Part shown: positions 1-11,083 of the stretch, piece by piece
Numbering within the stretch: position 1 is the stretch's first letter
Layout of the letters: every line of letters starts with the position of its first letter
Source of the DNA: Pleurotus djamor
Taxonomy: Eukaryota > Basidiomycota > Agaricomycetes > Agaricales > Pleurotaceae
DNA length: 64,000 nt
Direction: 5' to 3'
Assembly (NCBI GenBank): GCA_029747585.1
Contig: JAPEVF010000147.1
Coordinates: forward strand, 26,294-90,293
Made by a program: the position numbers and the translations under genes
Notes under the pieces: generated by a model
The model's input: the letters and a program-made list of their open reading frames with translations, nothing else
Database searches by the model: none
Told to the model about the DNA's origin: nothing

Positions 1-141
1 TTTTCCTGATGCTCGTTATCTCTAGGTGTACAGGTCTCCATCATAGCTCCTAGCGGCGTGGACATGCTGATGCGTATGCCTCCTTGCCCAAAGCATGGAT
101 TCAAATGGTTCATCCTCCCGCCGTACCACTGTTAGCCTTGA

Positions 142-707
142 GCAAACCTCGCGCGGCCACAGGTTCCAAGAAACCGAAGTCTTATCGAACCTTCTGGTCG
201 TGGTACGAAAGAGGTTCTGTCTGCGTCTGCGTCTGCCCTTGGTTCTAGTTCTAGTTCTCTCCCCACCGCTCGGTCCCCCAAGGCACCCGTCTTCGCAGCA
301 GGGAAAGAAAATCAAGGTCAAGCAAATATCTCCACCAGTACCAAGCCTTCCATCAGCCTTGGCCTCATGCCTTTGTCCTCCAAGTCTCCCTTGAGCGCGG
401 TCTCTACCGCTCCCTCCAAGGATCTGGCTGTGGCAGACGCGACAGCGTCGTCTTCCCTCCCGATTCCAGCTACTACTTCAAAAGCTCAAGCGGCCCCTCG
501 TAAACGAGCAGCCCGTTCTTCTTCTCGTGCTACCAAGGCAAAAAGGTGACTGCGCAAAAGACCTCTGAGGACGTTCAAGTCCAAGCACCCGTACCAAGGA
601 ATACTGGAAAGAAGCTCGGCGCTCGCGAGAGGCTTTTGAAGTGCGGCATGGATGCCCAGAAACAACTCAGGGCCCATGAGTTTAATCCCCGAAGGAAGAG
701 GAACTGA
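142..707 (+). pseudogene. C-terminal fragment of a basic, Ser/Ala/Pro-rich protein, frameshifted
   Basis: I do not recognise the family. One frame is open from 142 to 546 and reads as low-complexity Ser/Ala/Pro sequence with basic clusters such as PRKRAARSSSRATKAK. It stops at 547, but the reading continues without a break in the next frame (from 543) to a TGA at 705, ending with the basic tail NPRRKRN. The switch lies in a short A run at 541-544, so one base explains it. A further basic stretch (SKPRAATGSKKPK) lies upstream in a third frame around 140-180, so more than one slip is likely. The composition suggests a nuclear or DNA-associated protein, but that is inference from charge only. 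A decayed gene end is likelier than a live gene. Confidence 0.35.
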
Positions 708-3260
708 TACTGATTCAATTTCTATTCGACCGGTGTATGTGTATTTGTCCTATGTGCTTAGATACTTAGTTAGGTACTTGGTTATCTGTAACGCTCAAGC
801 TTGTACCGATCCCCCAACATTGACGATTTTATGCCACAGAGCTCGTAATACCTTCCCGAACTGAATCTCTTCTGACCAGGGGATACTCTAGTGCACCATC
901 TGATTCAAAGGTAATGAAGAGAAAGGACGGGAAAAGATTTCATATGTTAATCACGGTGCGGCCATTGAGCTCTTTATCGTCCTTAGATGTTGTCGAGCCG
1001 AAGAGCATCTTGCATTGACACACATAAACAAGACCCTCATATCCACAGAACTAGGATAGTATATGATTCGTGTATGAAGCTCCAAGAGTACCTTGTTATA
1101 GTCTACACATACAGTCCGTTGACTGGTATACAGTATTCTCAATGCTTTAGTTTATGATATCTCCTTAAAGGGCGATAAGAGCGTGGATACGACCCAGGAA
1201 GAGAAACACAAAATGTTGAACAACTCGGCGACAACTTCAACCTCTTCCTGACCAACCATGACACCACAACCGAACAGATTGAACTCGTTGTCCACGGGCA
1301 TCAGGTCACAAAGGTCTTCCTGGAAAGTCACAGCAGATAGTCGGCCAAAAGATCTTCAACCATAGCAACGACATACTCTATAGCCCCAGCGACATCGACG
1401 TTAGGGCTGAAGTATGCCTCCATCTCTGCTCAAGTTCAGAACAAGTGGCGGAGGCGCTGCTGGTATCAGCGTTGTACATTGGCACCCGCGCCGGGAAGGT
1501 ACACGGCGCGACGTTCGGAAGGGTGTCTAGAAAGAGGCGGTAGCGGCATTGACTGAAGGCGGGAGACGATTTGTGTGAGGCAGAGAGAAGGGTACAAACA
1601 TGATACGCACGCCGCAGACTAAGCTTGGTGGCATTGTCCGTCGATTCGCCGATACGCAGCATCGCTTGAGGGGTCCGTTTCGATTTCGTGTTCTCCGTTT
1701 CTTTCATCCAGAAGGATTTGATTGATCTTTGGGAGGGAGGGAAAGATCCGGCGTTGAATGGAGCAGTAAGCTACCAGCGTACTCTAAGGAGTAGGCTACA
1801 TATCTCGATCGCGGAGACACAGTGGTTGTCGAAGGGAAGCTAGTTCGATGGGTCGGAGCTGTTTACGCAGGTGATTTGAAATCCCTGGCTCCGAGGCGTA
1901 GAGCACCGTCGTCCTCTCCTTGTGTTTCATTCCGCGCCCAACAACCAGCGTATCCGCTACACGAAGCGACTCGTCCGCCTTGCATTCCACTTGCTTGGGG
2001 TTGGCAGAGGTGTCTGCGGTGGCGATGATGCTAATACATGTTGCTCTTGCCCATGACAAATCTAAAAAGGAGGATGGATGCTCCCGAACGCTTCTTGGAA
2101 TGGAGCAAGAATTAGATCGCGCTCGTCAGAGGAAAGTCGTGACCACCCAGGGTAGACATAGCAAGAACGGTCTACCGGCGGCCCATAGTACATTCTGAGA
2201 TACATTCGAGAGGTAAGGGGATGACGACAATGACATCGCGAAGTAAAACTCACGAAGTCACCGTGGTGGATTAAAACCTTTCGACGGCGGCAGCCCACAC
2301 GTCAATCAACCAAGTGAGTCATTTTCGTTTCCGTGCTCGTGTCCAGACGAGCTCTGGCTCATATCGTCGGCGTTCGAGGCCAGGGTTTCGGAGGTCCAGC
2401 CGTTCAACGTTCAGGTTCCGGGGTGGTTCAGCAATGAGTACGTATACTGAGTAATGAGGACATCGCTGAAACCGTTGGTGCGAGCATCTACCACGACAGA
2501 TGATTCAGTTGCTTTCTAGGCACATTCACACTAAACTCAATCTCACCGCTGTGGGTTTTCACCAGAACCAGCTCTGTCAATGAGTTGGAGCCTCGAGTAG
2601 AGTTTCTCATCAACGAGCCCCGTCGCTCGAGGCGGTGTTTGAGTACTTCTAGCGCCCTTTGACCACGTATCTTTGATGGCCTGAGCCGCTTGCCAGTGAG
2701 GGTAGGGGAAGGGACGTCGAAGAAAGACTTGGGAGAAGTTGAGTTCTCAACTGAAGGGACGCGTCATCACGGACACTTGAAGAATAGGAGTTAGGAGCTA
2801 CGACTGAGAAAGAATTGGCTTTGCGGATCACTTTGATATTAACACGCTCGTAGAGTATGGGTAGGACCAGATAAACTAGGCGGCTTGAGAAAAAGGCGGA
2901 AAGACGCTTCGAATGTTGACCAAGTGGAGAACGCGACGGTCACAGGCTACAGCATCTCCTTCAAGGAGACTTCTACCCATTGTCTACCCACCAATGAAAT
3001 GGCGAAATATGTTCATGAGTCGTCGCGTAGATGTCCACCAACAGCTCAACGTCAACGTTTAACCCAGGTCACTTCAACTTGAAGGATTCCTTACTTCTAT
3101 CATCGTTTCTTATCTTACGTGACGCGTCTTCGCTCTCCGATGATACCTCGGCAAGTCACCTTACGTGGGCCTCCGGTAGATTTCCTTGTCCATCGGAACG
3201 ACAGTCCTCCCATATAAAGCTGTTTTACATGGCTCACTCTGGTTTCCTCGCTCTCGAGGA
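708..3260. other. No gene recognised
   Basis: Several open stretches of 60-110 codons occur on both strands (for example 1378-1707 and 1796-2059 on the minus strand), but none shows a motif, consistent splice signals or recognisable composition. There may be decayed exons here; I cannot name any. Confidence 0.4.
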
Positions 3261-4570
3261 ATGGTTTCACGCCCTGACACCCGTCTCGTTTTCAACAAAG
3301 TCCCTTCCCGTGGTAAGTATAACCTCAACTTTTCTCTTCATTGTGTATTGATCGGTACTCACCTAATGCTCCTAGGTCTACCCGTCCCGGGCGAGACGAC
3401 AATTTACGACGTCAGCCAGACGAATGACCTCGATGATACCCCTCTCAACGGGGGATTCTTGGTGGAGACCTTGTGCGTCTCTCTGGATGTCTACGCCTAT
3501 GCGAGAATGGTGGCTGCTGGAGGAACATGGGTGGATTTGGTAAGCTCTCCCTCAACTTACCAATTCATCTTATGGATCATTGAGCCGGCAAAGCCTCGGA
3601 TTCCTTTACTCTAGGTGGACCGTACGTACATCTTCTGCGTAGACGGCAGTAACACCGCCAGCGAACATGAGCCCTTCAGGGTCGAAATTTACGGCGATGG
3701 AATTGTGCTCCGCTGGGAGGTATCTTAGTTCTTCCCTCAAACTTCTTCCCACTCGCTAAGTGATCTTCCCTTTCCTAGAATCCAAACTCCAAAATTGGCG
3801 AGCACTATGACGGTTTTTATGACGGTTTTTATCGGTCAAAAGTCTTGACCGATAAAAACACTCATAGGTCTGTCTCTTCATGACACATAGAATCTTGTTT
3901 TCTCGTAGGGCGAAGTTGCTTTTTTGAGTAACATGAGCATTCATCGTGAAAGTGTCGTGGCGCAGTTAGCTAAGTTGGACGGTCTCAAAGTCATCGCCTC
4001 AGTCGGGAGCGACGACAAAGTCAAACTACTTGAAGCTCTCGGCGTGGATGTCGCCTTCACCTACAAAACCACAAACATAAGTGAAGTTCTGGCCAAGCAT
4101 GGGCCCATTGATTAGTAGGACTTCATTTACTCTCTCCGGCTTCCCGTATTCAACCTATATGTGTTTATTCTTTTCAGCTACTGCGACAACGTTGGTGGCG
4201 AAACCATAGAAGCTGCACTGGGCGCCGCCCTACTGCTCGCTCAATCGAACCTCCCCTAACGATACTTCAGGAATGCGGGATGCTGTCATGTTTACCGACC
4301 AATCCCTATCTTATCAAGGTGAGACTCTTCAATTCATGTCAATTTTACTTTGGTTTTCAACAAGTTTACAACGCGATTTTCTAGAATTTATTCCTTATCG
4401 TCGTAAGGCCATAACGTTAACCGGACTCGGAATCCCAGATCTGATGAAACCAGATGCCCTGGCTGATTTCTGCGAAAGCTGATTGCCAACGGCAGCCTCA
4501 AATAGAGTCAATGGCTGGTCATAACGGGGGAAAGGTCATTCTAAAGATCGCCGATTACAGCGAGTATAGG
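3261..4570 (+). pseudogene. NADP-dependent medium-chain reductase (PTGR1/leukotriene B4 12-hydroxydehydrogenase-like), decayed
   Basis: This family of cytosolic zinc-independent MDR enzymes reduces activated double bonds with NADPH. The ATG at 3261 opens a typical N-terminus (RLVFNKVPSRG), spliced by a GT-AG intron at 3313-3375 to LPVPGETTIYDVSQ and NGGFLVETLCVSLD. Two more intron-like gaps lead to IVLRWENPNSKIGEHYDG, which matches the GVVLRSENP block of the family. Roughly 60 residues that normally follow are missing; a 45-bp transposon relic sits there. The Rossmann part resumes near 3910 (QLAKLDGLKVIASVGSDDK, then DVAFTYKTTN and GPID, and later YCDNVGGETIEAAL). The donor after GPID is damaged and leaves a stop, and the C-terminal part is broken. 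It cannot give a working enzyme. The family call is firm; the exact substrate class is not. Confidence 0.8.
3818..3866. mobile_element. 45-bp TIR-only MITE relic flanked by TA
   Basis: Positions 3820-3844 match one end of the 709-bp element at 54576-55284, and 3845-3864 match its other end, so two terminal inverted repeats lie back to back with no interior. TA stands at 3818-3819 and again at 3865-3866, as expected for a Tc1/mariner-type duplication. A partial copy of the left end (tatgacggtttt) precedes it. It lies exactly where the reductase pseudogene has lost coding sequence. Confidence 0.75.
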
Positions 4571-4734
4571 GTATCGTATGCGTACCAGGACGAGTTTCCT
4601 GGTATGAAAGAACATCAAGGCTTTGGTCCTAAGCGTAAGATGACTCTTGGGCCCTTCTTAACAGGCGGGGTGTCTTCAGGTGCGGAATCCAAGCTTGATA
4701 AAGAAGACACGTCCGAGCTATCAACGTGTACCTG

Positions 4735-5109
4735 AAGAGTTGGACGGTGTAGATAGCGACGGACGTCCTCCTCGCTTCTTCTTCGTAGCCTTTTCTATCT
4801 CTGGTGCATGTCAGTGACGGATGAGTGATTTCGAAGGAGGGATGGTACTTCATCCAGGTTCTCGGGACTCCACCATCTTTCATCGACTTTGACAGTATCG
4901 CCGACTAAGCCGCAAAGATGGGCCAGCGTACCGCTGATCAGGGCACGATGACTATAGCCCCCTTCAAGGACACTGACAAGACGACCTCGTGCGTATTGAT
5001 CGCTGAATCCACGGACGTCCTGGGTAAACCGATGATAAAAGCCAGTGGGGACTTTCCGGTCGTGCCGTGACATTGAGGTGTACTCACGTTCGCAAGCATC
5101 GAAACCACA
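4735..5109 (-). pseudogene. Histone deacetylase (class II, Hos3-like) C-terminal catalytic fragment
   Basis: Read on the minus strand from 5109, the frame gives GFDACEREYTSMSRHDRKVP, then TGFYHRFTQDV and GRLVSVLEGGYSHRALISGT. These are the conserved last blocks of arginase-fold deacetylases, including the Asp-containing GFDA motif and the LEGGYS loop. After WWSPENLDE a GT-AG intron (about 45 bp) joins in frame to IEKATKKKRGGRPSL, a basic tail typical of fungal Hos3-type enzymes. The region upstream (5110 onward) opens with an in-frame stop and has no further catalytic blocks, so the His-Asp active-site half is absent. The fragment is convergent with the reductase pseudogene. An intact family member would act in the nucleus on acetyl-lysine; this one cannot. 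Confidence 0.75.
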
Positions 5110-5640
5110 GCTTCAAAGTGGGTCAGTAATAGAACTGTCTTTTGACAGTGATGAAACTATGAAATCCGAGCTCAAGGACCACTTTTATGCCAACCGACGA
5201 CTGCGTACCGTCACTACCCTCCGTATCTTCGTGATTTTTTTGTAGTTATTCCTTTGCTATACAAGGATACTTCATGGTGCCCTTAATGCTTGAGTATAGA
5301 GATCTCGGATGTTACCGGAGAGCCATTACTTGACTACTGCAACTGAAGTGCCATTTCGCCTCGAACCTGACGGCGAAGGCGAAGTAGAGCAACGGAAATC
5401 ATATCTGAGCCATCTTCACGCATACAAGGCAAATCTTGAGAAGTAGATATATTTACCTTGAAATACCTTAGCTACGTTAAACCAAGTAAAACGCGAAATC
5501 CGAGGGATCCGAGATGGAATCCTAGCCAGGGCTGCTTGCCTACCCGCGGGTGCTATCCTAGGCGCAGGTTGCGAGTTGAGAACAGGCTTTCCACATAGCA
5601 AGGTGGCGTCATCTTGCTGCTAAGTGTAACAAGCCAATCA
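5110..5640. other. No gene recognised
   Basis: Nothing convincing: one minus-strand open stretch at 5416-5601 with no motif. The missing upstream part of the deacetylase is not visible. Confidence 0.4.
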
Positions 5641-6047
5641 TTAATCAGATGACTTTTCCCCCAAACGGACGTGCTTCGTCATCGGGCAGGATAATACGTC
5701 GTGCAATATCTCGTTCCGAAGGATGGAGTCATTGACCAGTACTTCCGTCTGATGCTTTCTCAATGCTTCCTTCTCTTCGAGCTTGCGTTTCGCCCTCTCC
5801 AAGTCCTTCCTCATTTCAACGAGCCTTGACACCGCGGAAGATAGGACACGAATAGTCGTGTGATATGAATTTGTTGAATTCTGATTGAGGTTGATGTCAG
5901 TGATAGGAGAGTGGATGGCAGAGTAAGCAGTAAATTGAGGAATATGCCAGGCAAACTCTGAGATCTGAGTGGGGGAGGTGAGTGTTCCTTGAGCTTCCTC
6001 AGGCGTTTGTCGAGCATTCCCCTTTAAGTTCTCGCGAAGCCCCTGCC
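5641..6047 (-). pseudogene. Unrecognised exon with coiled coil
   Basis: A single frame runs from about 6047 to a TAA at 5641. It begins GLRENLKGNARQTPEEAQ after a possible acceptor (GGCAG), passes EFAWHIPQFTAY, and ends with a heptad-rich segment (VEMRKDLERAKRKLEEKEAL) followed by NDSILRNEILHDVL. The composition looks like genuine protein rather than a chance frame. An in-frame TGA lies just upstream, so it is either a terminal exon or a broken copy. Codons for KREASKGPSKPP lie further upstream in another frame. I cannot assign a family. Confidence 0.4.
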
Positions 6048-6634
6048 ACGGTCAGGAGTAGATGTGGGCGGTTTAGAGGGTCCCTTTGAGGCTTCACGCT
6101 TAAATACTCAGAAGGACATTGGGCCACGTACCTTATTTTTCAGCATGCCGTATCCCTTTCAGCAGTGTTCTGCTATATGTTCCTACTGTAGAGCCTGTAT
6201 GCATGGCAATCATGCCTCTGCGCAATAAGTACATGTACGAAGATCATTTTTGGAACGATCTCTACCCCAATCGGTACCGCCGAGGCCAGGGACTTCCTGG
6301 ATGGTACAGGCGGGCCTGGAGACGACGTCATGATCTTCATCAGGTACGCATGTCGCTAGCTGTACTCATACCACCGCAGGTCCGAACACGAACGGTAGCG
6401 AGCTTTAGATGATTACTTTCTACCACACGCGCGTACTCATCAGACCTACTACTTGGTACATCATACGGGAGAGCCAATCAGTTTTTTTTTGTTCAATTAC
6501 CCCGGTATCCCTCCCTGCCCTGGATGCTACTTTTGCGGCCCCCTGCATGTATATTGTTCTCCTTGTTGGCCAAGCGCGCCTGCTTTTTCTGTAAAGGATG
6601 TTAGACTAGAGCAACTGCGAAAGAAATAGCTTAC
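6048..6634. other. Spacer, no gene recognised
   Basis: Contains a plus-strand open stretch (6119-6412) with an Arg/Tyr-rich segment but no recognisable domain. The minus-strand recombinase gene appears to fade out at the right edge. Confidence 0.35.
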
Positions 6635-9600
6635 CGGGTCCTTTTCCTGGAGTTCAAGAGGCTGGAGCAAAAGCATCAATAGGATGAAGGCACGATGAAG
6701 GTCTGGACAACATACGTTTCGTTCGTCGATCGAGAGCGCCGTATTGAAGGTGTCGAATTTGGCGTCGGTACCGCGCGGGTTTGTTGAGATCCGTTCGTGC
6801 CTACAGATTTCCCTAGACACGGTGGAATGAGACTGATTATAAGGAGAGATGAGAGGAGGGAAACGGGCATACCTCGTTGAGTTTGCTGGAGTAGATTGGT
6901 CTTGTGCCAAACGCTTGGTGGGCTTATTGGAGTTCAACGTGGTAGATGCAAGAACAGGAGGGGCGGGTTTTTGAATGATGTCGGTTGGTGGATCGTAGTA
7001 TTCAAGTTCGAATTCGGGCTCAGGTTCAGACGAGGCAGTGGGTGCGGCGGTTGGGGTGACGGCGTCGAAGTCTGGGGTTGACGCAGCAACACCACCGTTG
7101 TTCACCACGATGACGGCCGCCGACGTGTTGGCATTAGATTGGAGGGTGGTCGAAGTGGTTGACGGGGCAATTCTCAATACGGAGGAGGAAGGAAAGTTCG
7201 GGTATGTTCCAGGAATCAGTGGGAGTTGAAGCGATGGCATCGAGCGTAGTCGTTTTGGCGGCTCGTTCCGATACTGGTCTTCTGCTGGTCGCTTCGAAGA
7301 GGACAGCTTGGCTGTCTGAGGAAACGGGCCAGGTGGAAATATATCGTCTGAGCTTGGACTTTGAAAGAATGGATTATGAAACTCCCGGTTGAATTCCTCT
7401 TCATCGTCAACAGCACCAGCACCAGCATTAATGAGGACCCCAGGCAAGCCTTTTGCAATATCTAAATGCTGAGCCCGAGCATAGCCGTTAGCAGCTGGGG
7501 GTTGAAAGCATTGGGGGTCCTGAAATGCAAGAGGCGCCTGAGACGACGGCATGCTTGAGGCTTTCGGTGGGGGAGAATGCTCAATTTCATCGTCGTGTTC
7601 AACATCCGGTGCTATTGTCTCCGTTGCAGTCAAATTAGCGCTGGGTGTCGATGTTCCTAAGACTGGGGGGGGTTGGAGGCATAGCAGGAGTCCTTGGAGA
7701 GGCTTCAGGAACTGATGATTTGGTGACAAGTTCCTTCAACCGGGTTTCATTGGCCACCAGAGCGTTGAGTAAACGAGCCTCCAACGATTGAACTGCCAAA
7801 AGTATTCCAGACAAGTCAGACTGCGGGGCTAAAGTACTGGTGCTACCAGCTGTGACGAGCTTATTGAGAATTTCTCGACGATGTTCCAAAGGCAACTGGG
7901 GGGCATAGTTTTCACGAAACCTGTGAAATTGATGCCACTCCTCGGAAACTCGGCCAAAGCGCTGGAGCATATCTGAAGTCAAGTTGTCGATATGCCCGCC
8001 ATTTGCTCCGTAGTGCTGACGTTCAGTGGAAATTGAATGACCCCTCTGAGCAGCAATGACGTCGAGGGAATCTTCGCCAAGGTTAATATCCGTGCCCAAA
8101 TAGGCCCGCCCAATTTCAACGTTGATTTGCCGGAAGCTACGAGGGCCGCATTTCTCCACACCACAGTATTGGCTAAGGGTCTTTGTTAGGATCGTGCCGA
8201 ACTCGTCTCCTGTCATACGACGGCCTTCAGTTGTGAATAGAAACTCGTCATAGCTCTGGGCGGCTGTTTCACCAAACTTGATGCTGACAAGAAGACGAAC
8301 AGATGGGCGTATGAAGACCAGGTAGGTCTGAAGCAATCGTGAAAATGTCTTGTGACATTTGGTTGGTATACACGAGTCTGCCATTACAAGCTTGTTGTAC
8401 TTTAGGCGACGAGTCATCAACCAAATATCGCCATTGCTGAAGAGAATCGTCCGAGGTTTTGTTCCGTTCTGGAAGCGATGCTCAACGAACTCCGTTGCTC
8501 GAGGCGATCCACCATTTGTTGTAAAAGCCAAGACAGCGAGGAGATGCAGCAGTTCGTCGCACTTCTGGAGAATGGCAACAATATTGAAAGAGTTCGGAAA
8601 GAACTGGCCGTTGGAATACATTCCAAGGGGGAATTGGTCATTGTCAAGAAGGTGGTGTACCAGGGTCAAGTCAAGAGATGGGACTTGAGGCTCCTTTAGC
8701 CAAGAATAACCCCGTGTGTCATTCGTCCAATTGTCTATCAATGAATTGGGAATTGACAGTGTAGGAAGTGAAGACCCAAACAGGTCTTGAATGATGTCGT
8801 CGCAGCGTTGGACGATATCATGCATACCATCGCGATAAGCTGGAACACAAAGACGGGCGGACTCATGAATGAAGACGTTAAAGTTGTCTTCGATTCGAAC
8901 AGGATTAGGCCGCGGAGTAGCGTGAGCGATGGATGAGGCAAGTGCTTGAAAGTTGGAGACAACTTCCCAAGTCGAATGAACCTCACGACTGAGATGACAT
9001 TGTGCTAATTGTTTTATATTTCTACGTTCTATGTGAGCATTATGATCAATATAAAAGAGAAGTATTTAACTTACTCGACCATGCCAACCTCTCCACTTGA
9101 ACGGCGGCCTTCAAAGTAGACAATAGCACGACAGTTGTACCGAATCCCAGAAAGTGGCGAGGTAATATGGTGGGCGTTGGCGAAAGTTCCATCATTTTTG
9201 AGGAAGTAGAGCAGATAGAAATGCTCCATTGGATGCTGCCACTTATTGTCAACAGAGAAGCGTGAATCGTACTTGGAAAAGAAAGGGAAAATGAATGTAT
9301 GCAGATCCCCAGGTTCAACGCTGTTTTGGCTTATCAACTTTTCCAGATGTTCTGCGCGCTTCCTATCAAGAGGACTGATTGGAAGTTTATAGTCAGGCAC
9401 AGAGGACTTGCAACAGCGAAGGACCATGCATGTGAACGATGCCAACAGATTTGAGTTATGTTTCAGGGTGGCATCCTCCAATGCTGAAGGCCAAAGCTTG
9501 CTGCCATATGACGGACTTGAAGAGTTAAAGTTGGTATAGGGAGGAAAATGAGATGAGACAACTCACATGGGGTATGTATGGAGCATACGGCGAATGATGA

Positions 9601-11083
9601 GATCATCCTGCAGAGCGTGCGTCTGAATATTCTTCAAGTACTTGAAGAATCCTTGAGTGAGCTTCTGGTAAGGATCACCAGGCTTAGGAAGCGAGACCAA
9701 AGCCCGTACAGCCGCTATACTCTTTTGACTCCCAAGATGCGGCTTGATCCGGTCGAACCATCCCATATTTTGGACAAGTAATGGAACCTCATCGTCACTC
9801 GAGGGAACGTGGAAGGTTGATGAGGTTATATGGACTGGAGCGACGTCGCGTAAAAAGGCCTCTTTGAAAGAATCGCGAGGAACATGGGCAAGCGCGGGGT
9901 TGACTTCAAAGTAGAGTCTATCTTGAGGAAAAAAGTTTTGGTATGAAACTGAGCGGCGGTCAGGGAAGAAGGAATACTCCCGATGATCAGTTCCATGGTG
10001 GTTTTTCATAGTCTTTAGGGTCCCAGAAACATATGTACACCCATCAATGTCACAGGCATATCCGTTGTGGCGGAGTTGAAGCCCCTCAACTGGCGCGCAG
10101 CCTGGAGAAGGTGGTGCAACGACATCGGATTGCTGACTAATATCATGTTTTTGGATGTCGAGAGAAATGGCTTCCTTGGTTGCAGGAGAAAGCCGGGTTT
10201 TATGAGATTTTTGGATGTGACCGGGTAGGTTCTGAGGTAAGAGTGCAATTTTACAGCTCATACAGAGCAAGACCCGATGCAAGGCATGAAAACAATAGCT
10301 GTACTGCCTCCCCAACGGTGTGACAATCAGAGCCGACTCAGGATCAGGCGAGGCAACAGAGGTGGGAGTTGGTGATGCAGCGGATGTGATGGAAGGGGCA
10401 AGGGTGACGGAGGGAGCAAGACCTGGACGACGTTGTTTAACAACATCATGCAGAGAAGCCCCCTCCTGCCCCTGCAAGGATGATGCAGCAGCTGATGCGG
10501 TAGCAGAGGCAGGAGGATTGATTGCTCCCTCCCTCCCAAGCGCCGTGCCAGACATATGGGGTGAGGGAGGAGCATCACCTCCATGCTGGCTGCCCCCGGA
10601 CCGACGTCGCAGGGACATAGGGTGAGACGGATCAGATCCCTGCCCAGATGCCACTATGCCCAAGGAAGAGGTAGGGGAATGGTTGGGAAGTGGAAGAACA
10701 AAGGGGTTTTGGGAGGAAGGGGAATCAGTGCTAGTAGACGGGGCGGTGATGCCAGTACGAAGTTCGGGGCTGTCATTTTGAGAGGCAGGAGATGAAGTAT
10801 CCATGGCCTCGGCTGAAGGATGGCTGGATTGAAGATGCAGTTTCAGACCTTCAGAACGAAGCGAGGTGAATGCGCAAGGGTTGGGAAGTTCCTGATATGG
10901 GCAAGAGAGTGGGGAATTGATGGCGGGACGTTCAATATCAAAGTGTTTGCCATCTATGAAGAGGAGGAAGGGACATGGCATGGTTGAAGAAGGAAGGGAA
11001 GGGCAAAGGGGCGAGGGACCATCCAGGACAAGGAGAGAGTACAGGTATTCCCAAGGAACGAAGGGCAAGGATAGGGCGGGCAT
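6635..11083 (-). CDS. OrsD-type zinc-finger protein with tyrosine-recombinase catalytic domain
   Basis: Exon 1 (11083-9567) starts MPALSLPFVPWEY. At about residues 265-365 it carries an OrsD/DUF3505 module: HRVLLCMSCKIALLPQNLPG with HIQKSH, then YACDIDGCTYVSGTLKTMKN with H and H. Introns at 9566-9501 and 9074-8989 splice in frame. Exon 3 shows a tyrosine-recombinase layout: GGSPRATEF (first Arg), LKYNKL (Lys), SFRQINVEI (second Arg, Ser for the usual His), QRGHS (His) and QHYG (Tyr). A long Pro/Ser-rich tail with a basic KRPAEDQYRNEPPKRLR follows, after one frame slip in the G8 run at 7665-7672. An intron at 6871-6813 and two short exons end the gene. Expected role: DNA cutting and rejoining in a mobile element, in the nucleus. 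Despite its name, OrsD gives no reason to infer orsellinic-acid synthesis. The domain calls come from motif reading only. Confidence 0.75.

Noticed and set aside
9563..11083. Orsellinic-acid biosynthesis function for the OrsD protein
   Set aside because: No polyketide synthase or tailoring enzyme lies nearby, and the protein continues into a recombinase-like domain, so the domain name should not be taken as a pathway assignment.
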